Assembly: GCA_019308905.1 (NCBI GenBank) | Contig: JAFDHF010000041.1 | Span: 1 to 64,000, forward strand | DNA: 64,000 nucleotides | From: Deltaproteobacteria bacterium | GTDB lineage: Bacteria; Desulfobacterota; BSN033; WVXP01 | Direction of reading: 5' to 3' | In this document: positions 32,176-40,519 of the stretch, piece by piece | Position numbering within the stretch: position 1 is the first letter of the stretch | Layout of the letters: the number at the start of each line of letters is the position of its first letter | Notes under the pieces: generated by a model | What the model saw: the letters and a program-made list of their open reading frames with translations, nothing else | Databases searched by the model: none | What the model was told of the DNA's origin: nothing | Translations under genes and position numbers: made by a program

Positions 32176-32664
32176 ATGCAGGAGACAATACCAATTTCAA
32201 AGTTCAAGGCCACCTGCCTGCGCCTTTTGGACAACGTCAAGAAGACCGGGAAATCAATCCTGGTGACGCGCAAAGGCGAGCCCGTCGCGCTGGTAACACC
32301 GCCTCCACCTCCTCCTCAACCTGATCGATGGCTGGGCTGTATGAGGGATAGTATCAAGATTACAGGTGATATCATATCTCCCCCATTGGATGAAAAAGAG
32401 TGGGAGGCATTGAAAGATCGAGGCTGCTCCTTGATACGCACATTATTCTCTGGAGTGCCGCTGAGCCTGAGCGACTCCCCCAAAAGCTCGCAGAGGAGCT
32501 GGAAAGCGCATCAAATGAACTCTGGTTTTCTCCAATCAGCGTATGGGAGATTCTCTTGTTGGCCGAAAAAGGGCATATTTCCTTCACCTCAGACATTGAA
32601 AGATCAGTACGTGATATTTTTCAAAAGATTCCTCTCAGGGAGGCAGCCATCAACAGGGAAGTAG
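32176..32664 (+). CDS. vapB: Phd/YefM-type antitoxin (VapB) with an over-long frame
   Basis: The first 75-80 codons are a normal antitoxin: PISKFKATCLRLLDNVKKTG, ILVTRKGEPVALVTP, then GDIISPPLDEKEWEAL. Family members stop about here. In this sequence the frame stays open to 32664, giving 162 residues, the last 80 or so being an out-of-frame reading of the toxin gene. Either the antitoxin stop was lost by a small indel, or the tail is made and tolerated. It should bind DNA and neutralise VapC. Confidence 0.75.
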   Translation: MQETIPISKFKATCLRLLDNVKKTGKSILVTRKGEPVALVTPPPPPPQPDRWLGCMRDSIKITGDIISPPLDEKEWEALKDRGCSLIRTLFSGVPLSLSDSPKSSQRSWKAHQMNSGFLQSAYGRFSCWPKKGIFPSPQTLKDQYVIFFKRFLSGRQPSTGK

Positions 32665-32813
32665 CGATTCAAGCCCGTTTTGTTAATCTTCCCCACCAGG
32701 ACCCCGCTGACCGATTTCTGGCAGCCACTGCGTTTGTGTACGACCTGATCCTGGTTACCGCCGATAGAAGAATCATCGCCGCTGAATCCGTTCCGGTCCT
32801 GGCAGCGGTCTGA
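32400..32813 (+). CDS. vapC: PIN-domain toxin (VapC)
   Basis: 137 residues, read from a GTG at 32400 because no ATG precedes the PIN core. The acidic metal site is LLLDTHIILW (first Asp), WEILLLAEKG (Glu), DPADRFLAATA (Asp) and ILVTADRRI (Asp). VapC toxins are ribonucleases that cleave tRNA or rRNA. The gene overlaps the antitoxin frame by 265 bp, far more than the few bases usual in vapBC. Its true start is uncertain because the codons MGGIERSR lie in the region shared with the antitoxin. Confidence 0.85.
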   Translation: MGGIERSRLLLDTHIILWSAAEPERLPQKLAEELESASNELWFSPISVWEILLLAEKGHISFTSDIERSVRDIFQKIPLREAAINREVAIQARFVNLPHQDPADRFLAATAFVYDLILVTADRRIIAAESVPVLAAV

Positions 32814-32833
32814 TATTCATACGGGTTGCCGCT

Positions 32834-33604
32834 TTGATCAGTATCGGTGATTGTCTACCTCGATTTGAAGACGCTTTGAACTTCCAAAGACCGATTATCA
32901 TAGCCCACCGGGGGGCTTCTGCCTATGCAGAAGACAATACCCTCGAATCATTCGAGGAGGCCCTCCGCGCCGGGGCCGACATGATCGAGTTCGATGTGAG
33001 AAGGACGAAAGATGGTATCCTTATAGCCCATCACGACCGGTTCGTCCACGGCAAACCCGTCAGCGGACTCACATACGGGGAGATCGAGGAAGACCTCCGG
33101 GCAAGACACGTCCATGTGCCCAGATTGGAAGAGGTGCTCGACTTTGCAAGGGGAAGGATCGGGATGGACGTGGAGATCAAGGAGGAGGGATACGAAGACC
33201 AGCTCATCGAGCTCGTCCGCAGCCGTTTCGGTGAAGACGGGTTCGTCGTCACCTCCTTCAACGATTCCTCGGTAAGAAGGATAAAGGACGACTTCCCCTG
33301 GGTGAGGACCGGGTTGATACTGGGCCGGAAAAAGCCGGACGACTATATAGAAACGAGGTTTTCTGAATTCTTTCCCATGAAGAGATGCAGGATCGCGAGG
33401 GCGGACTTCCTCGTACCCCACTTCAAGCTCCTGAGATTCGGCTTTCTGAGTAGGGCGAGAAGGAACAACAAACCCGTCTACGTCTGGACCGTCAACGAAG
33501 AGAAGAAGATGGAGCGATTCGCAAGAGACCCCCGGATCGAGGCCATCATAACGGACAGACCCGATCTGGCCGTGCGTGCGAGAGACAAAACCCTCCGTGT
33601 GTAA
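32834..33604 (+). CDS. Glycerophosphodiester phosphodiesterase (UgpQ/GlpQ-like)
   Basis: 256 residues if the TTG at 32834 is used; a TTG at 32876 would place the start right before the catalytic domain. GDPD motifs are complete: IIIAHRGASAYAEDNTLESF, ADMIEFDVRRTKDG, LIAHHD, and MDVEIKE, with the C-terminal KPVYVWTVNE and IITDRPDL. It hydrolyses glycerophosphodiesters to glycerol-3-phosphate and an alcohol in the cytoplasm. This fits the G3P importer and GlpABC encoded a few kb away, though it is on the other strand. Confidence 0.9.
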   Translation: MISIGDCLPRFEDALNFQRPIIIAHRGASAYAEDNTLESFEEALRAGADMIEFDVRRTKDGILIAHHDRFVHGKPVSGLTYGEIEEDLRARHVHVPRLEEVLDFARGRIGMDVEIKEEGYEDQLIELVRSRFGEDGFVVTSFNDSSVRRIKDDFPWVRTGLILGRKKPDDYIETRFSEFFPMKRCRIARADFLVPHFKLLRFGFLSRARRNNKPVYVWTVNEEKKMERFARDPRIEAIITDRPDLAVRARDKTLRV

Positions 33605-33653
33605 CGCAGGTGCATCCCTCGTGCGTGGTCCTTCTCATCCACCGAATCGACCG

Positions 33654-34589
33654 TCACTCTCCACCCACAGTGGCCCGCATGACCGCGAACCCTTCGCTCT
33701 CGATGGCCGAGGCCACCCTCTCCTGGAGCTCCCTGCCAGGTGTGAGGGCCACCATGTATCCTCCCATCCCGCCGCCCGTGAGTTTCGCTCCAAAAGCCCC
33801 CTCTCGGAGAGCCAGATCGCACAGGTAGACGAGCTTTTCGTGGGAAAGCCCCATGTCGATCAGGATCCCGTGGTTGTCGGTCATGATCCTGCCGACCCGT
33901 TCCAGGTCGCCAGACTCGAGACACCTCCTCACCTCGAGGGCCTGTTCCGTGATGGTCCCGAGCCTCGAGGCAAAAAGCTCGGGGTCCCTCTCTTTCTCCC
34001 TGTTGACGAGATCGTCGAGGGCCGCCGTGTTCGCCGAAACACCGCTGTTTCCCAGGACCACCTCGATGGGCTCCTTGACCTCGATTTTTTCCACGGTCTT
34101 TCGGCCGTCTCTAAGCTGAAACAGCATGAGGCCCCCATAGCAGGAGGCCGTGTTGTCCACACCGCTAGGCACTCCGTGATAGGCGAACTCCCCTTCCCAG
34201 GCCACCTGGTTTATCTCGTCGATCGAAAGACCGAGCCCGAACTCGTCGTTCAGGGCTCTTGCCAGGGAGACACAACTGGCAGCACTGGCACCGACCCCGC
34301 TTCCGGCCAAGAGGGTGCCTTCAAAGGTGATCTTGATAGGGGTCTTTGCGGCGTCGATCCCCATCACCTCGAGAATCCTGTTGATCGATCTCGCCTGCTG
34401 CTCCTTCTTGCTATCCTTGTATCCCGGCACCTCGATCCGATTGTCCTCAAGCACCCAGCCGCTGCCTCCGGTCCTTTCCACCCTGGCAACGGTCTCGAAG
34501 GGGATAGAGGAGACGATGGCCGGAACTCCCTCCAGCACGAACTGATCACCGATCAGAATCGTCTTGCCGTAACCCGTTCCTCTCCCCAT
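33654..34589 (-). CDS. GHMP kinase (mevalonate kinase-like)
   Basis: 311 residues from the ATG at 34589 with a CGGGAGG ribosome site. GHMP motifs: motif 1 YGKTILIGDQFVLEGVPA, the phosphate-binding loop GTLLAGSGVGASAASCVSL and motif 3 KLTGGGMGGYMVAL. Overall it resembles mevalonate kinases. The window also encodes IspH of the MEP route, so a role in isoprenoid synthesis through mevalonate is doubtful and a sugar or other small-molecule kinase is possible. It follows the DHH gene by only 4 bp, so the two are probably co-translated. Confidence 0.82.
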   Translation of the reverse strand: MGRGTGYGKTILIGDQFVLEGVPAIVSSIPFETVARVERTGGSGWVLEDNRIEVPGYKDSKKEQQARSINRILEVMGIDAAKTPIKITFEGTLLAGSGVGASAASCVSLARALNDEFGLGLSIDEINQVAWEGEFAYHGVPSGVDNTASCYGGLMLFQLRDGRKTVEKIEVKEPIEVVLGNSGVSANTAALDDLVNREKERDPELFASRLGTITEQALEVRRCLESGDLERVGRIMTDNHGILIDMGLSHEKLVYLCDLALREGAFGAKLTGGGMGGYMVALTPGRELQERVASAIESEGFAVMRATVGGE

Positions 34590-34593
34590 TGCA

Positions 34594-35820
34594 TCATCCT
34601 CCCGGACTCGACGAGTGTGTCTCAAGAATCCTTTCCATCTCCTCGATGAGGCTCTCTTCTTTGCCCTTGGCCACCGTCGTAGCAGCAGTCAGGCTGTGGC
34701 AGGCGTCTGAGAACCCGCCGAGCCTGTCGGTCGCATCCGGAAGGAGCCGGTCGAGTCCCATTGCCCTCTCTCGCCTGATCTCACCTTCCAGATAGGCCGG
34801 CACCCGCATGGAGATCTTCACCTGATCCAAGGCCACGGGGCCGAAACCCGGGATTTCGTCGGGAATGGCCTGAAAGCCTGCAACGTAACGCCCGGGATCT
34901 ATCCAGTCCGCATTCTTGATGGCATCGCAGAAGGCCCCGATCGTCTTCACCCCCATGGGGGAAAAGCGGTTCTCCACGTGAAACCATTGAATGTGGGGAG
35001 AATACCTGAGGGCTCCGGCCTTGAGTCTTGCAATCTCTGATTCGAAGGCGCGGGTCCTTGTGGCCTCCAGCTCGCCGGCCATCCTGTCAGACTCTTCCGA
35101 AAAACCATCGAGACAAACCCTGACAGCTACTTCCGGCCCTCCCCTGTAGTATCCGACCCCTCCCAGGACGTCCAGATAGGCCGCAAACCGGTCGCACGGC
35201 AGCTCACCCCGGGATGTCCTGAGAATATACCTTTCTCCTCTCTCCGCCTCCTGGATCTCGAGCCTCCCCTGGCGGACCGCCTCCATGGCTGCCGCCCTGT
35301 TCTCGCTCACAAGCCTCCCCTCCACGAAGAACTCATCCCCTACGGCCCCCAGGGCCGCGAGATCGGCCATGTCCCGGTTGGCCGGATCGAGGCTCCCGGC
35401 AAAGAGATAGCACGTGGTGGAGGCCGAAATGTCCCTGTCTCCCTTGAGACCGAAAAGATCAGGATCGAGATTATGGACCCTGGGATCGGTCGCCTCCCGG
35501 GCCGCATGGTGATCGAGAATCAGGGTGAGATTCCTCCCCCTGTTCAACCCGGAGAGCATCGGGGCGATTCTCCCGGCGAAGTCTGCGAAAACGAAGATCT
35601 GCCCGTCCTCCTCAAAGAGCCTTTCGAGGACCTCCGGATAAGGCTTCTCCAGGCAGAGACGATGGACCCGGTATCCGTCTCTTTCAAAGGCCCTGGTGAG
35701 TATCGCCCCCGAGCAGAGGCCGTCGGCGTCGTTGTGGTGGAAGATATGAATCTCGTTTTTCGGCCACGCCCTGAGCTCCCCGATCGCCACTTCCACGGCC
35801 TCGACCCACGGTTCGATCAT
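34594..35820 (-). CDS. DHH/DHHA1-family phosphoesterase
   Basis: 408 residues from the ATG at 35820. The DHH core shows FHHNDADGLCSGAIL, FVFADFAG, and LILDHHAA, i.e. the metal Asp and His set of RecJ/nanoRNase-type enzymes, and the later GGFSDACHSLTAAT resembles the DHHA1 glycine motif. Possible substrates are short RNAs, pAp or cyclic dinucleotides; none can be singled out. It lies between a small zinc-site-like protein and a GHMP kinase in a tightly spaced minus-strand group downstream of glpABC. Confidence 0.85.
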   Translation of the reverse strand: MIEPWVEAVEVAIGELRAWPKNEIHIFHHNDADGLCSGAILTRAFERDGYRVHRLCLEKPYPEVLERLFEEDGQIFVFADFAGRIAPMLSGLNRGRNLTLILDHHAAREATDPRVHNLDPDLFGLKGDRDISASTTCYLFAGSLDPANRDMADLAALGAVGDEFFVEGRLVSENRAAAMEAVRQGRLEIQEAERGERYILRTSRGELPCDRFAAYLDVLGGVGYYRGGPEVAVRVCLDGFSEESDRMAGELEATRTRAFESEIARLKAGALRYSPHIQWFHVENRFSPMGVKTIGAFCDAIKNADWIDPGRYVAGFQAIPDEIPGFGPVALDQVKISMRVPAYLEGEIRRERAMGLDRLLPDATDRLGGFSDACHSLTAATTVAKGKEESLIEEMERILETHSSSPGG

Positions 35821-35833
35821 TGCCGTAGGACCG

Positions 35834-36127
35834 TTAGTCCTCGACGAACTCTCCATTTTCTATCTCTTTGGACTTGAGGTTCCTGTCCCCGTCGAATCTC
35901 ATTCGCACCTGGATCGCATTCTTGCAGCGCCCCCCGATTATCTCCTTGTTCAAGAAGTAGGTGACGCTTCCGTCCTCACCGAAATCCTGCGCGAGGTCGG
36001 TCGACTTGTTGATGAAGAGATTGAATATCTCTCCGCAGGCCGCACAACGGACCTTTAAGAAAAACCCATCCGAAGACCGGGGAGAGGGGCCGCCGCCAAA
36101 GAGCTTTTGGGTCAGCTTCTTGAGCAT
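35834..36127 (-). CDS. Small conserved protein with a CxxC site
   Basis: 97 residues; the ATG at 36127 has a perfect AAGGAGG ribosome site, so the gene is real. A single CAAC motif near residue 28 (VRCAACGEIFNLFINKSTDL) and a later lone Cys (GGRCKNAIQVRM) might form part of a metal site. The gene ends 13 bp before the DHH start. I do not recognise the family. Confidence 0.65.
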   Translation of the reverse strand: MLKKLTQKLFGGGPSPRSSDGFFLKVRCAACGEIFNLFINKSTDLAQDFGEDGSVTYFLNKEIIGGRCKNAIQVRMRFDGDRNLKSKEIENGEFVED

Positions 36128-36194
36128 GAAGCGCCTCCTTGAGACTGTGTATCCCCATTGTAGGCGTTTCCCTGAGGGATTGCAACAGGTCTTG

Positions 36195-37406
36195 TCATGC
36201 TCTACCCCGCCTATAGGCGTCTCTCAGGATCTGCAGGGGATGGACCGCATCGAGCCCTGTAAGGTGCCTGATCTGCATCCTGCACCCCTCGCAGTCCGAA
36301 ACAACCACGCTCGATCCGAACTCTTCAAGGGCCCTTACGAGATTCTGGCCGATAGCCACGGAGATGTCGTACGTCTCCTTCTTGAATCCATAGGTACCGC
36401 CGAGGCCGCAACAGCCTGCATCGATGTCCACCAGCTCCAGACCCGGGATCAGTTGGAGCAGGTCTATGGCAGGAAGGCCGATTCCCAACGATCTCAAATG
36501 GCAGGGCGCATGGTAGGGCAGCCGGTCCTTCAAGGGCTCGAAGTCCGTATTGAGTTCTCCCCTTTCGTGAAGCATCAGCAGGTACTCGGATACGTCGAAG
36601 ATCCTTTCGGCCACCCGTTGGGCTCCCTCGATTCTGAAAAACTCCGGGTATTCGGAACGAATCATGTGGCCGCATGTGGCCGAACTGAAAACGATGTCGT
36701 ATCCCTCATCGACCACCCTGGCCAAGGAACGGACGTTTCTCTCGCCCAGGGCCCTCGCCGATTCGAGGTCCCCCTGTCCCAGAGAGGGCATGCCGCAGCA
36801 CTCCTGGTAGGGGAGGACGACCTCGAAGCCGTTTTTCTCAAGAACCTCTACCACTGCAATCGCCACATCGATCTCGTTTGTGTTGGCGTAGCATCCATAG
36901 AAATAGGCCACTTTCCTCTGCCCCTTGGACCTGTGGCTCCTGAACCACCCGCGAAAGGTCTCCTTTTCATAGCCGGGCAGCGGCCTCCTCCGGTCTATGG
37001 CAAGGAGGCGATCGGAAACTCCCCTGAAAAGACGGCTCCTGAGCACCATATTGGTAAGGGAAGCCAAGGACACGGCAGCCGAACCGAAAAGATGGGTGTG
37101 GCCCAGCAGCCAGTCTCTCGGGCTGAATCCCTTCTCTCCGGCCAGCTTGGCCTTTGCCATGAGGGTGAGGTCGGAGACGTTGACCCCGGCCGGACAGACA
37201 AGATCGCACTTGCCGCAGCCGATGCAGAGGCTCACCCAGGGATCCGCGGATCGATCCTGAGGGCGTCGAAACCGCTGGGCATCGGGGCCGGCCTGTTTGG
37301 AACCGAGAAAATCCCCTGTTACTCGGGCAACGGGACAGTACTCCGTACATATCCCACACTTAATACACTGGTCGCTTCTATCCGCCACCGGGGTCTTCTG
37401 TTTCAT
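36195..37406 (-). CDS. glpC: Anaerobic glycerol-3-phosphate dehydrogenase subunit C
   Basis: 403 residues. Two 4Fe-4S ferredoxin motifs are at the N-terminus (QCIKCGICTEYCPVA and LCIGCGKCDLVCPAGVN), followed by two cysteine-rich CCG domains (YFYGCYANTNE ... PYQECCGMPSLGQGD and PYHAPCHLRSLG ... DAGCCGLGGTYGFKK). In E. coli this subunit anchors GlpAB to the membrane and passes electrons to the quinone pool. The ATG overlaps the glpB stop (ATGA). Confidence 0.93.
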   Translation of the reverse strand: MKQKTPVADRSDQCIKCGICTEYCPVARVTGDFLGSKQAGPDAQRFRRPQDRSADPWVSLCIGCGKCDLVCPAGVNVSDLTLMAKAKLAGEKGFSPRDWLLGHTHLFGSAAVSLASLTNMVLRSRLFRGVSDRLLAIDRRRPLPGYEKETFRGWFRSHRSKGQRKVAYFYGCYANTNEIDVAIAVVEVLEKNGFEVVLPYQECCGMPSLGQGDLESARALGERNVRSLARVVDEGYDIVFSSATCGHMIRSEYPEFFRIEGAQRVAERIFDVSEYLLMLHERGELNTDFEPLKDRLPYHAPCHLRSLGIGLPAIDLLQLIPGLELVDIDAGCCGLGGTYGFKKETYDISVAIGQNLVRALEEFGSSVVVSDCEGCRMQIRHLTGLDAVHPLQILRDAYRRGRA

Positions 37407-38683
37407 TTTTCCACCAGATTCTGGACAGCCTTGTAACCCGTACCCACCGCCACCCCGCTTCCGGATTTCTCCCTGGCAGGGTCGTGATGTCCAAGTATTG
37501 AACCGGCCAAGAAGAGATTCTCAAGCACCGGCCCGCCTTTCCCGTCAACGGGGTTGAGCCGGTCGTTCGTCTTGATGCCGGCCCTGTTGATGGGATGGCC
37601 TTCCTTTGCGAAAAAGTCATCGGAGAACCACTCGGCTCTTCCCTCCGGCTGCACGACCGGCAGGTCGAATATGGGTTCCACGATCCGATCGTGCTCCGCC
37701 CTGAGTCCGCCTCCGAAAAACCTTCCGGTGGCGAGAACAAAAGAATCCGCCTCATGGACCCTCTGCTGGCCTGAGGGGGTCTTGACCACAACCCCCCGGC
37801 AATGACGGCCTTTCCGAACCGCCGAGACCACCTCGACACCCTGGATCATCTTCACCCCCTTTGCCCTGAGGGCCCGCTGGAAGGCGTCAAACAACCTCAT
37901 TCCAGGGATCGACGGGGGAAGGACAGAGAGTTCAAAAACCTCTGAGCCTATCCGTGCCTCGAGGTCGAGCTTCACTCCCTGTGGATCACGGAGGCCCAAC
38001 ACGGCCGGAAAGCCGACGAGCCTCTCCCCTTCCATTATCCCCCGGACTCTTTCGGCCACCGCTTCCCTGAAGGCCCCCACATCGAACTGGAGAGCCAGCG
38101 AAGAACCCTTGAAGCTGTTCCGGCCCCCGATGTCTGCGACCTCAACATACCCGCTCCTCACCTCCGGGCCGCCGCCGCCCTCCCCTCCGGAGTTGCGCAA
38201 GTTCCGCGCAGCATAGGCAGGATAGAAACCGGCAAATTCGTGGAATCCCACGAGCAGGGTCGGCTCGGAAAAAACGCCCTTTCCTCCGACCATGGTGGAG
38301 GGAACCAGGTATGAGGGTCTCGCAGAGCCGATACCGGTCGGAAGCACCGTGTTTTTTCGCCCTTCGCCGGTGTAACGGTAGCCCCCGGAGGAAAAGAGGG
38401 CGGACAATGAGGCCAGGGCATGCTCCAGATCCTCCAGGCCTACCTTTGAGTAGGGATGATCCGGCCTCTCCTCTATCAACCGGCCGAGAGCGGAAAATGG
38501 GTCCTCCTCGATCTCCATGCTCTCCTCAGGGTAGTACCCGAGCAGGTCTATCCCACCCGGGGAGACATGGATCATTCCCATGCCCTTTGCCAGTATCAGC
38601 GTCCTGAGGCCGCAATCGGCCGCTGTCTTTGCGGCCATGAGCCCGGAAAGTCCGGCGCCGATTACAATGACATCGTGTTTCAT
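37403..38683 (-). CDS. glpB: Anaerobic glycerol-3-phosphate dehydrogenase subunit B
   Basis: 426 residues from the ATG at 38683 with a GGGGAGG ribosome site. The FAD-binding Rossmann motif VIVIGAGLSGLMAAKTA is at the N-terminus, and the C-terminal FAD motif is LENLFLAGSILGHHD. It is placed between glpA and glpC as in other glpABC operons, with 1 bp after glpA and an ATGA overlap with glpC. It takes electrons from GlpA. Confidence 0.93.
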   Translation of the reverse strand: MKHDVIVIGAGLSGLMAAKTAADCGLRTLILAKGMGMIHVSPGGIDLLGYYPEESMEIEEDPFSALGRLIEERPDHPYSKVGLEDLEHALASLSALFSSGGYRYTGEGRKNTVLPTGIGSARPSYLVPSTMVGGKGVFSEPTLLVGFHEFAGFYPAYAARNLRNSGGEGGGGPEVRSGYVEVADIGGRNSFKGSSLALQFDVGAFREAVAERVRGIMEGERLVGFPAVLGLRDPQGVKLDLEARIGSEVFELSVLPPSIPGMRLFDAFQRALRAKGVKMIQGVEVVSAVRKGRHCRGVVVKTPSGQQRVHEADSFVLATGRFFGGGLRAEHDRIVEPIFDLPVVQPEGRAEWFSDDFFAKEGHPINRAGIKTNDRLNPVDGKGGPVLENLFLAGSILGHHDPAREKSGSGVAVGTGYKAVQNLVEK

Positions 38684-38684
38684 C

Positions 38685-40259
38685 CTACCTCCCCGAAAGT
38701 CTCGCCGGCCCCTTCTTCTCAAGGCCGAATATCCCGATGTAGATTTCTTCGGCCACCTGCTCCTCCCTGAGTTGGTCGCCCTCCACCACGGGCCTCACAC
38801 CCTTCCACCGACGCTCCAAGAAATCCTTCAACATCTCATCCGGAAACCCTTCCCCGGCCCCGCCCGCCTCCAGCAGAGTGCCGAGGCTCCTGTACGCGCA
38901 GAAGGCCCCCTGGCAGGGACCGGTCCCCATGCGCGTCAGCATCCGAATATCGTTCAAATCAGAGGCCCCGTCCTCGATCACCGCCTTCTCTATCTCTCTC
39001 CGGGTGACAAGCTCGCACTCGCAGAGAATCAGATCCTTCCCCGGATCCTTTCTTTCTTCCGGGGAGGTCTTTCTCAACCGCTCCGCCAGGCTGACAAAAC
39101 CGTGCTTCCTGGAACCCGGGAGGGGTTCGAGGTGGGTCGCACAGGAGGCGGTAACGCCGAGTTTCTCGCAGGCCGCATCCACGGCCTTCTCGGCCATCAG
39201 CCTGTAGGTGGCCATCTTGCCGCCGACGATGCTCAGAAGTCCCCGGACCCCTTGCTCCTCTTCATGGTCGATGACGACAAATCCCCTGCTCACCTGTCGA
39301 TCGTTCTTCACGCCAGCCTGCATGAAAAGGGGACGCACCCCGGCATAGGCCCGGATGAGCCTCGCCAAGCCCACAGAGGGAATCATCCTGGCGGTCTCCT
39401 CCAGCAGGAGTCTGACCTCATCGGGCTCGACTGTGAGCCGATCCAGGTCTTCCACCTGGATCGACGTGGTGCCGATCAGACCCGTGGTCTCGTTCGGGAC
39501 GATTATGTCTCCATCCGAGGGGGGCCGGCACCTGTTGACCACGGTCTCTGTCAGCCGCCTGCTCGTTACCAGGATGCTTCCCTTTGAGTAGACAAGGGGA
39601 ATCGAAAGTCCGAGGCTGCGGACCACCTGGCCGGCCCAGGCACCCGCGGCATTGATGACGAATCCGGAAAAGGCTTCGAAGACCTCTCCTGTCCTGACAT
39701 GGGTGCCCCGGACACCCCTCACCCTTCCTCCCTCGGCAAGCAGGCTATCCACCCTCGCATGGGTAATGATCGTCCCGCCGTGAATTTGAGCCGCCCTGGC
39801 GTTTTCCGCCGCGAGGGTGAAGGGATTGATCGAACCGTCAGGAACCCTTACAGCACCGATCAACTCGCCCGAGAGACTCGGCTCGAGGGCAAGAGCCTCC
39901 TCAGGGGAGAGTCGCTCCACCGGTATGCCCACGGCGCCGCAGGCCGAGATAAACCGCTCCTGGTATTCCAATCCATCCTCGGGGAGGGAGACGAAAAGAC
40001 CCTCTGTCTCCTCGACGCAGCTTGCGGCTATTTCCCTCAGGATCCTGTTCTCCTGGTAACACTCCTTTGCAGACGGGGGGTCGGAAACCACGTAGCGGCA
40101 GCCGCTGTGAAGGAGTCCCTGGCAGGCCCCCGTGGCCCCACTGGCAAGGTCGCTCTTCTCAAGAACCAGGCAGCTCAATCCCCTGAGGCCGAGGTCCCGG
40201 GCGATACCGGTACCTGTTGATCCACCTCCGATAACGATGACGTCGGCTTCGAGCACCAT
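38685..40259 (-). CDS. glpA: Anaerobic glycerol-3-phosphate dehydrogenase subunit A
   Basis: 524 residues from the ATG at 40259. FAD motif VIVIGGGSTGTGIARDLGL is followed by the DAO-family core (LLHSGCRYV, VINAAGAWAGQV, IVGGKMATYR). The C-terminal BFD-like 2Fe-2S domain shows LILCECELVTRREI and GTGPCQGAFCAYR. It oxidises sn-glycerol-3-phosphate to dihydroxyacetone phosphate. It is the first gene of the operon and has a 5' leader with a terminator that GlpP is expected to suppress. Confidence 0.94.
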   Translation of the reverse strand: MVLEADVIVIGGGSTGTGIARDLGLRGLSCLVLEKSDLASGATGACQGLLHSGCRYVVSDPPSAKECYQENRILREIAASCVEETEGLFVSLPEDGLEYQERFISACGAVGIPVERLSPEEALALEPSLSGELIGAVRVPDGSINPFTLAAENARAAQIHGGTIITHARVDSLLAEGGRVRGVRGTHVRTGEVFEAFSGFVINAAGAWAGQVVRSLGLSIPLVYSKGSILVTSRRLTETVVNRCRPPSDGDIIVPNETTGLIGTTSIQVEDLDRLTVEPDEVRLLLEETARMIPSVGLARLIRAYAGVRPLFMQAGVKNDRQVSRGFVVIDHEEEQGVRGLLSIVGGKMATYRLMAEKAVDAACEKLGVTASCATHLEPLPGSRKHGFVSLAERLRKTSPEERKDPGKDLILCECELVTRREIEKAVIEDGASDLNDIRMLTRMGTGPCQGAFCAYRSLGTLLEAGGAGEGFPDEMLKDFLERRWKGVRPVVEGDQLREEQVAEEIYIGIFGLEKKGPARLSGR

Positions 40260-40281
40260 CTCGGATTCCCTCTGTCGGCAC

Positions 40282-40334
40282 AAAAAAATCCTGATAGTCC
40301 TGCGCCCCAAAACCCGGTGCGCCTCCTATCAGGA
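40282..40334 (-). terminator. Leader terminator of glpABC (GlpP antitermination target)
   Basis: On the minus strand TCCTGATAG (40334-40326) and CTATCAGGA (40297-40289) form a perfect 9-bp stem base with further GCGC pairing inside, followed directly by a run of seven T (40288-40282). It lies between the promoter at 40363-40391 and the glpA start, so transcription stops here unless antiterminated. This is the arrangement expected for GlpP control. Confidence 0.85.
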
Positions 40335-40362
40335 CTCTCTCTTTTGTCTCTGTCCTGTAAAG

Positions 40363-40391
40363 ATATAACAAGACGCGAAGGGCTTTGTCAA
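40363..40391 (-). promoter_or_regulatory. Sigma-70 promoter of glpABC
   Basis: The minus strand has a perfect -35 TTGACA (40386-40391), a 17-bp spacer and TTATAT (40363-40368). The start point near 40356 gives a leader of about 97 nt that contains the terminator hairpin. Confidence 0.85.
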
Positions 40392-40519
40392 GTGGCCGCC
40401 TTCACCCTATGCGCTCTCTATCTTCACTTGGTCCGACCCAGACCATTTGCCGGCGGTATCATTCCTCCGCCTTGCCCAAGAGCCTGCCCTGACAGGAGGA
40501 GACCGGAACACCTGGAAGG

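Noticed and set aside
35961-37436. A 491-codon plus-strand frame
   Set aside because: It lies antisense to glpC and has no family features. High-GC codon use in the real gene opens the opposite frame.
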